Shown: positions 1 through 5,359 of the stretch, piece after piece
Layout of the letters: each line of letters starts with the position of its first letter
How positions within the stretch are numbered: position 1 is the stretch's first letter
Assembly: GCA_027451085.1 (NCBI GenBank)
Contig: DAIDKA010000096.1
Coordinates: 1 to 5,359, forward strand
From: Gammaproteobacteria bacterium
Lineage (GTDB): Bacteria; Pseudomonadota; Gammaproteobacteria; Steroidobacterales; Steroidobacteraceae
Direction: 5' to 3'
Length of the DNA: 5,359 nucleotides
The notes under the pieces: generated by a model
What the model saw: only the letters and a program-made list of their open reading frames with translations
The model's database searches: none
What the model was told of the DNA's origin: nothing
Made by a program: the position numbers and the translations under genes

Positions 1-657
1 TTCCGCCACGCCCGAAATGAAGTACACCACGAACAGCGGGAACAGCCAGAACCAGTTCCAGGACAGGAAACCGCCGTGCTGGCGGTGCACGATATCGCCC
101 AGGTTGAGCGTGCCCGAAGCCATGAGCACGCCGACCAGCGCGAACCCCATGGCGATTTCATACGCCACGATCTGGGCGGCCGAACGCATGGCGCCGAGGA
201 AGGCGTACTTGGAGTTCGAGGCCCAGCCGGCCAGGATGACACCGTACACGCCGGCCGAGGTCAGCGCGAGCAGGAACAGCAGGCCGGCGTTGACGTTGGC
301 GATGGTGAGGTCGGGCGACAGCGGCATCACCGCCCAGGCCGCGAACGCCGCGACCAGGGTGATGGCCGGAGCAATCACATACAGCAGCTTGTTGGCCTTG
401 GCCGGGACGATCATCTCCTTGGTCAGCAGCTTCACGACATCCGCGAAGGGCTGGCCCAGGCCCCCGGTGCCCGGCAGGCCGAAGATCCGCACCCGGTTCG
501 GGCCGCGGCGCAGCTGCATCCAGCCGATGACCTTGCGCTCCCACAGGGTGGTGAAGGCCACGCACAGGATCAGCACGATGGTGACGATCAGGGTCCACAC
601 CGTGGAACGCACGAGGTCCGGCAGTGAGAACCAGGCGTTTAAGAGGTTGTTCAGCAC
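1..657 (-). CDS. nuoH: NADH-quinone oxidoreductase subunit H (NuoH, ND1 homologue), N-terminal part, 3' end outside window
   Basis: NuoH is the membrane subunit at the junction of the two arms of complex I. It lines the quinone chamber and starts the proton-translocation path. The window holds 219 codons of a gene usually near 320-350. Reading from GTG at 657 gives LNNLLNAW, a first membrane helix at about 19-38, and then the family signature WERKVIGWMQLRRGPNRV (39-56), with E40 and the invariant RGPN. FADVVKLLTKE follows at 71-81. Further hydrophobic segments lie at about 91-113, 122-145, 160-180 and 202-217, and the signature LAGWASNSKYAFLGAMRSAAQ (about 142-162) is typical of NuoH. The fragment stops at ISGVAE, just before the expected NRAPFD-like motif. 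The start is chosen because AGGA sits 6 nt upstream and no earlier ATG is available after the nuoG stop. The loop after GPNRV is longer than I expect for the family. The frame is unbroken to the window edge. Confidence 0.95.
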   Translation of the reverse strand, partial: MLNNLLNAWFSLPDLVRSTVWTLIVTIVLILCVAFTTLWERKVIGWMQLRRGPNRVRIFGLPGTGGLGQPFADVVKLLTKEMIVPAKANKLLYVIAPAITLVAAFAAWAVMPLSPDLTIANVNAGLLFLLALTSAGVYGVILAGWASNSKYAFLGAMRSAAQIVAYEIAMGFALVGVLMASGTLNLGDIVHRQHGGFLSWNWFWLFPLFVVYFISGVAE

Positions 658-663
658 GATTCG

Positions 664-667
664 TCCT
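664..667 (-). promoter_or_regulatory. Ribosome-binding site of nuoH
   Basis: AGGA on the minus strand (667-664) lies in the 17 nt gap between nuoG and nuoH, 6 nt upstream of GTG at 657. It is the only purine-rich ribosome-binding motif in the gap and supports GTG as the nuoH start. The next in-frame methionine is residue 47, inside a conserved motif. Confidence 0.6.
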
Positions 668-674
668 GAGAACT

Positions 675-2837
675 TCAGTAGGCTGCAGGCACGCAGTGCC
701 CTTCCTGGGTCTTCTGCAGGGACGGCGAGCGCCGCACCACCGCATCGACCTGGTACATGGGCACATCGAAGGTGTCGGCCGTGGCGAGACCCGCAGCCAC
801 GGCGCGGCAGCCGGCATACGCAGGGGGCAGGCCTTGCGCGCAGGCGCGCTTCAATTCCTCACGCACCTCTTCGGAGCTCTGGTACTCGAAACCGGGCAGG
901 CCCAGCTCCGTGCCGATCACGCGCAGCACCTTCCAGCCCGGACGCCCCTCGCCGACCAGGCGCGCGGCGGCCGTAAAGCTCTGCCAGGCACCCTCGAGAT
1001 TGACGTAGGTGCCTGAGGTCTCGGCAAAAGTGCCGATGGGCAGCAGCACGTGCGCCACCTGCTTCAGCTGCTCGGTCGCGTACGGCGTGATGGCGACGAC
1101 CAGTTCGGCGCCGGCCAGCGCCTCGAGCGCCTCGGCGTTGAGAGAGTCGGATTCCGGCTCCACCCCACCGAACAGCACGTAAGCCTTGAGCGGGTTCGCC
1201 AGCATCTGCGCAGCCGACAGGCCCGCGTTCGCAACCGGCTTGCCGGCCGATTCGCGGTGTGGCAACGCGCCCGCCAGGTGTGCGCCGGCGGCATTGCCGC
1301 CCTCTGCCAGCACCCCCAGGGAGGCGCCGGCCAGCTGGGCGATGCCCGCAGCCAGGGCGCGCACATCGGCAAAACCCGCACTGCGCAGTGCCAGCGCACC
1401 CAGCCACACCGCCCGGGGACCGTCCCGCAGCAGCGCGTCGGCCGCAGCGCGATGCGCATCGGACACGGAGGCGGCATTAACCGCGGACTGCAGGTGCTGC
1501 GCAATCGCGCCGCCGGTTCTTTCCGCCACGGCCTTGAGGATGGCCGCCAGGTCGCAGGCCATGGCCGCAGGGGTGGACAGCACGTACGAGGCCACCGGGA
1601 AGCGATACTCGAATACGGCCGGGTTCACGAACGCCACGCCGGCCCCGTTCAGGGCGGCCTTGCGGGCGCGGTGCGCCAACACCGGGACTTCACGCCGCAG
1701 GTTGGAACCGATCACCAGCAGGCCCTTGAGGTGGTCGACCTCGGCGATGCGCGACCCCAGGCTCGGGAACACAGGGTCCGCCGCCTGGTCGCTGAAGTCA
1801 CGCTGCCGCAGGCGGTGATCAATGTTATTCGATCCCAGGCCGCGCGCGAGGCGGCCCAGCAGGTACAATTCCTCGGTGGTCGCCGACGCGCTGCCCAGCA
1901 GCCCGAGGCTGCCGGCATGGGCCTTGAGGCCCTCGACCACGGCGGCCAGCGCGCTTTCCCAGCCGACGCTGACCCACTCCCCGTTGCGTTTGAGCAGCGG
2001 CTTCTCCAGGCGGTCGGGGCTGTACACGCCCTCGTAGCTGAAGCGGTCGCGGTCGGAGATCCAGGTCTCGTTGATGTCCTCGTTCTCGCGCGGCACCACG
2101 CGCATGAGCTTGCCGCGCAGCACATGACCGAAGAGGTTGCTGCCCAGGCCGTCATGCGGCGCCACCAGCGGGTGTGCGATCATCTCCCAGGCACGCGCGC
2201 TGAAGCGGAACGGCTTGGAGTTCAGCGCGCCCACCGGGCACAGGTCGATGATGTTGCCGGACAGCTCGTGGTCCACGGTGTGTTCGACGAAGGCGCGCAC
2301 CGTGCTGTTTTCACCCCGGCCCACCATGCCCAGTTCCTGCACGCCGGCGATCTCCTGCGTGAAGCGGATGCAGCGCGTGCACTGGATGCAGCGGGTCAGA
2401 TCGGTGGAGACCAGCGGCCCCAGCGACTCATCCGCGACCACGCGCTTGCGCTCGGCGAAGCGCGAGATGTCGCGGCCATAGCCCACGGCAAGATCCTGCA
2501 ACTCGCATTCGCCACCCTGGTCGCAGATGGGGCAGTCCAGCGGATGGTTGATCAGCAGGAATTCCATCACCGCGCGCTGGGCGCCGGTAGCCTTGGGCGA
2601 CTGGGTGAAGATCTTCATGCCCTCGGCGACCGGGGTCGCGCAGGCTGGCAGCGGCTTGGGCGCCTTCTCGACCTCCACCAGGCACATGCGGCAGTTGGCC
2701 GCCACCGGCAGCTTGTGGTGGTAGCAGAAGCGCGGGACGTAGACGTTGTTCGCGTCGGTGACGCGAATGATCATCTCGCCCTTGGGTGCCTTCATCGGCA
2801 CGCCATTGACTTCGATATTGACGAACTCTTCAGCCAT
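675..2837 (-). CDS. nuoG: NADH-quinone oxidoreductase subunit G (NuoG, 75 kDa subunit), N7-lacking type
   Basis: NuoG is the large iron-sulfur subunit of the NADH dehydrogenase module and conducts electrons from NuoF toward the connecting module. It has 720 residues. Residues 1-85 form a [2Fe-2S] ferredoxin domain with N1b ligands C38, C49, C52 and C66. Residues about 86-125 are the His-Cys domain with N5 ligands H98, C102, C105 and C111. Residues about 145-205 carry N4 ligands C150, C153, C156 and C200 (RCIQCTRCIRF ... DLCPVGAL). From about 219 onward the protein has the fold of the molybdopterin oxidoreductase superfamily (for example LLVIGSNLRRE at 373-383 and ETSGTYVNLEGAWQSF in the C-terminal part), here a structural relic. 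No Cys occurs at 219-270, so the optional N7 cluster of E. coli and Thermus NuoG is absent, as in the mitochondrial subunit. The central part, about 405-550, is alanine-rich and the least conserved. The ATG at 2837 follows a weak AGAGA site at 2844-2848. The TGA stop is 17 nt before nuoH. Confidence 0.97.
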   Translation of the reverse strand: MAEEFVNIEVNGVPMKAPKGEMIIRVTDANNVYVPRFCYHHKLPVAANCRMCLVEVEKAPKPLPACATPVAEGMKIFTQSPKATGAQRAVMEFLLINHPLDCPICDQGGECELQDLAVGYGRDISRFAERKRVVADESLGPLVSTDLTRCIQCTRCIRFTQEIAGVQELGMVGRGENSTVRAFVEHTVDHELSGNIIDLCPVGALNSKPFRFSARAWEMIAHPLVAPHDGLGSNLFGHVLRGKLMRVVPRENEDINETWISDRDRFSYEGVYSPDRLEKPLLKRNGEWVSVGWESALAAVVEGLKAHAGSLGLLGSASATTEELYLLGRLARGLGSNNIDHRLRQRDFSDQAADPVFPSLGSRIAEVDHLKGLLVIGSNLRREVPVLAHRARKAALNGAGVAFVNPAVFEYRFPVASYVLSTPAAMACDLAAILKAVAERTGGAIAQHLQSAVNAASVSDAHRAAADALLRDGPRAVWLGALALRSAGFADVRALAAGIAQLAGASLGVLAEGGNAAGAHLAGALPHRESAGKPVANAGLSAAQMLANPLKAYVLFGGVEPESDSLNAEALEALAGAELVVAITPYATEQLKQVAHVLLPIGTFAETSGTYVNLEGAWQSFTAAARLVGEGRPGWKVLRVIGTELGLPGFEYQSSEEVREELKRACAQGLPPAYAGCRAVAAGLATADTFDVPMYQVDAVVRRSPSLQKTQEGHCVPAAY

Positions 2838-2859
2838 TATGCGTCTCTATGCCAAGCGT

Positions 2860-4173
<1,314 letters not shown>

Positions 4174-4179
4174 CATCAA

Positions 4180-4183
4180 CCTC
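4180..4183 (-). promoter_or_regulatory. Ribosome-binding site of nuoF, overlapping the nuoE stop codon
   Basis: On the minus strand GAGG (4183-4180) overlaps the last two bases of the nuoE TGA stop (4184-4182). It lies 6 nt before the ATG at 4173 and 3 nt before the ATG at 4176, so spacing favours 4173 as the nuoF start. Overlap with the upstream stop suggests translational coupling of nuoE and nuoF, whose products bind each other. The coupling is inferred. Confidence 0.6.
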
Positions 4184-4709
4184 ACTTCAAACCATCGAGG
4201 ATCTGGTCGAGCTTCTGCGCCGTCAGCCGCTCGTGATAATGGCCGTCGACGACCATCATCGGCGCACCGGCGCAGGCGGCCAGGCATTCCTCTTCACGCT
4301 TCAGGAAGATGCGCCCGTCGGGCGTGCTCTCGCCCAGGCGGATGCCCAGCCTCTGCTCGCAGTGGCGCACCAGATCCTCGGCGCCATTGAGCCAGCACGA
4401 AATATTGGTGCAAATCGCCACGTTGTGGCGGCCCACCGGCTCGAGCTGGAACATCGAGTAGAAACTGGCCACCTCGTAGGCCCATACCGGCGGAATGCCC
4501 AGGTACCCGGCCACCGCGGCGATCAGCGCATCGGTGAGATGGCCGTCATTCTGTTGCTGCGCCGCCATCAGCGCCTGCAGCGTCGCCGAACGGCGGCGGT
4601 CGGCCGGAAACTTGGTCAGCCAGTGCTCGATTTCCGCGCGCGTTTCCGCGCTCAGCACCGTCGCGGGATCGATGTCCCTGACCAGATCGAAATTGCCGGT
4701 TGCTCGCAT
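4182..4709 (-). CDS. nuoE: NADH-quinone oxidoreductase subunit E (NuoE, 24 kDa subunit)
   Basis: NuoE is the thioredoxin-like [2Fe-2S] subunit of the NADH dehydrogenase module. It binds cluster N1a, off the main electron path next to the FMN of NuoF. The 175-residue protein has an N-terminal helical part (about 20-90, with PADRRRSATLQALMAAQQQN and PVWAYEVASFYSMF) and then the ferredoxin fold. The four N1a ligands are visible as C100 and C105 (CTNISC) and C142 and C146 (EEECLAACAGAP), the family pattern C-x4-C ... C-x3-C. Its length fits the family range of about 160-180 residues. The ATG at 4709 is preceded by GGGAAG at 4716-4721, a reasonable ribosome-binding site 6 nt upstream. The gene starts 14 nt after the nuoD stop and ends 8 nt before nuoF. 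It is soluble and cytoplasmic, with no signal peptide or membrane segment. Confidence 0.97.
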   Translation of the reverse strand: MRATGNFDLVRDIDPATVLSAETRAEIEHWLTKFPADRRRSATLQALMAAQQQNDGHLTDALIAAVAGYLGIPPVWAYEVASFYSMFQLEPVGRHNVAICTNISCWLNGAEDLVRHCEQRLGIRLGESTPDGRIFLKREEECLAACAGAPMMVVDGHYHERLTAQKLDQILDGLK

Positions 4710-4723
4710 CGTTTGCTTCCCGA

Positions 4724-5359
4724 TCAGCGGTCGATTTCGCCGAAGACCACGTCGTAGGTGCCGATCATGGCCACCACATCGGCCAGCATGTGGCCGCGCA
4801 CGATCTCATCCATCGAGGACAGGTGCACGAATCCCGGGGCGCGCACCTTGACGCGGAACGGCTTGTTGGCGCCGTCCGAAATCATGTACACGCCGAACTC
4901 GCCCTTGGGCGCCTCCACCGCGCTGTAGCACTCGCCGGCCGGTACCGTGTAGCCCTCGGTGAACAGCTTGAAGTGGTGGATCAGCGCTTCCATGTCTTCC
5001 TTCATGTCCGCGCGCTGCGGCGGGATGATCTTGTGGCTTTCCAGGATCACCGGGCCGAAATTGCGGCGTAGCCATTCCACGCACTGCCGGATGATGCGGT
5101 TGGATTGGCGCATCTCGGCCATGCGCACCAGATAACGGTCGTAGCAATCGCCGTTGGCGCCAACCGGAATGTCGAAATCCACATAGGCATAGGCCGCGTA
5201 GGGCTGCTTCTTGCGCAAATCCCAGGCGATGCCCGAGCCGCGCAGCATCGGTCCGGACATGCCCCAGGCCTGCGCCTGCTCCGGGCTGACCACGCCGATG
5301 TCGACGGTGCGCTGTTTCCAGATGCGGTTGCCGGTCAGCAGCTCCTCGTATTCGTCGAC
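4724..5359 (-). CDS. nuoD: NADH-quinone oxidoreductase subunit D (NuoD, 49 kDa subunit), C-terminal half, 5' end outside window
   Basis: NuoD is the 49 kDa-type subunit of complex I. It lies in the connecting module of the peripheral arm and forms much of the quinone-reduction pocket together with NuoB and NuoH. The window holds the last 211 codons and a TGA stop. The family is usually a little over 400 residues, so roughly the N-terminal half, with the usual quinone-site histidine region, lies beyond the right edge. Visible family signatures, in order, are TGNRIWKQRTVDIGVVSPE (around residues 9-27 of the fragment), GPMLRGSGIAWDLRKKQPY, FDIPVGANGDCYDRYLVR, EMRQSNRIIRQC, APKGEFGVYMISDG and the terminal GHMLADVVAMIGTYDVVFGE followed by IDR. 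These closely resemble the NuoD part of E. coli NuoCD. A GTG at 5293 lies within a conserved stretch (IGVVSPEQ) and is not the start, because the frame remains open and homologous to the window edge. The stop is 14 nt before nuoE, in the same operon. No odd residue is seen. Confidence 0.97.
   Translation of the reverse strand, partial: VDEYEELLTGNRIWKQRTVDIGVVSPEQAQAWGMSGPMLRGSGIAWDLRKKQPYAAYAYVDFDIPVGANGDCYDRYLVRMAEMRQSNRIIRQCVEWLRRNFGPVILESHKIIPPQRADMKEDMEALIHHFKLFTEGYTVPAGECYSAVEAPKGEFGVYMISDGANKPFRVKVRAPGFVHLSSMDEIVRGHMLADVVAMIGTYDVVFGEIDR

Noticed and set aside
158..817. Minus-strand open frame (219 codons) overlapping the nuoG/nuoH junction
   Set aside because: It is out of frame with both nuoG and nuoH, which occupy the same strand with clear homology. 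Its composition is Arg/Pro/Ala-rich without any motif.
17..976. Plus-strand open frame (319 codons) antisense to nuoH and the end of nuoG
   Set aside because: It crosses two real genes on the opposite strand, and its Arg/Pro/Ser-rich composition is typical of antisense translation of GC-rich DNA. No family is recognised.
2838..2859. nuoF-nuoG gap as a possible promoter or terminator
   Set aside because: Only 22 nt are available, with no hairpin followed by a T-run and no promoter-like -35/-10 pair. It holds just a weak AGAGA ribosome site for nuoG.
4174..4287. N-terminal extension of NuoF back to an ATG at 4287
   Set aside because: The 38 extra residues overlap the nuoE C-terminal coding region in another frame and are Arg-rich with no NuoF similarity. 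Family length and the GAGG site both point to the start at 4173.

Overview
This is an ordinary, well-conserved respiratory locus: the middle of a nuo operon encoding the proton-pumping NADH:ubiquinone oxidoreductase (respiratory complex I). All genes lie on the minus strand, so transcription runs from high to low coordinates in the order nuoD (3' half only), nuoE, nuoF, nuoG, nuoH (5' part only). The window cuts nuoD at its right edge and nuoH at its left edge. I see no mobile element, RNA gene, CRISPR array, long repeat or accessory system.

The DNA is GC-rich, with strong G/C preference at third codon positions. NuoD is a free-standing protein or at least has its normal C terminus here. NuoE carries the CTNISC motif, and NuoG lacks the ligands for the extra N7 cluster. 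Together these suggest a proteobacterium, most likely a gammaproteobacterium of the Xanthomonadales/Nevskiales/Chromatiales type with non-enterobacterial nuo genes. A betaproteobacterium is not excluded. This placement rests on remembered family features, not on a search.

Layout from right to left: nuoD 5359-4724 (211 residues plus stop, start outside), 14 nt gap, nuoE 4709-4182 (175 aa), 8 nt gap, nuoF 4173-2860 (437 aa), 22 nt gap, nuoG 2837-675 (720 aa), 17 nt gap, nuoH 657-1 (219 residues, end outside). Every gap is 22 nt or shorter, so there is no room for internal promoters or terminators of normal size outside coding sequence. The genes are almost certainly one transcript.

Functionally, NuoE, NuoF and NuoG form the NADH-oxidising module. 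NuoF binds FMN and NADH and carries cluster N3, NuoE carries N1a, and NuoG carries N1b, N4 and N5. Electrons pass on to the connecting module, of which NuoD is part. NuoD and NuoH together shape the quinone-reduction site at the membrane interface, where reduction is coupled to proton pumping. All visible iron-sulfur ligands expected in NuoE, NuoF and NuoG are present, and no frame is broken, so the complex looks functional. The points worth a second look are small: a longer-than-usual loop in NuoH, the absence of N7 in NuoG, the nuoE stop/nuoF ribosome-site overlap, and the GTG start of nuoH.
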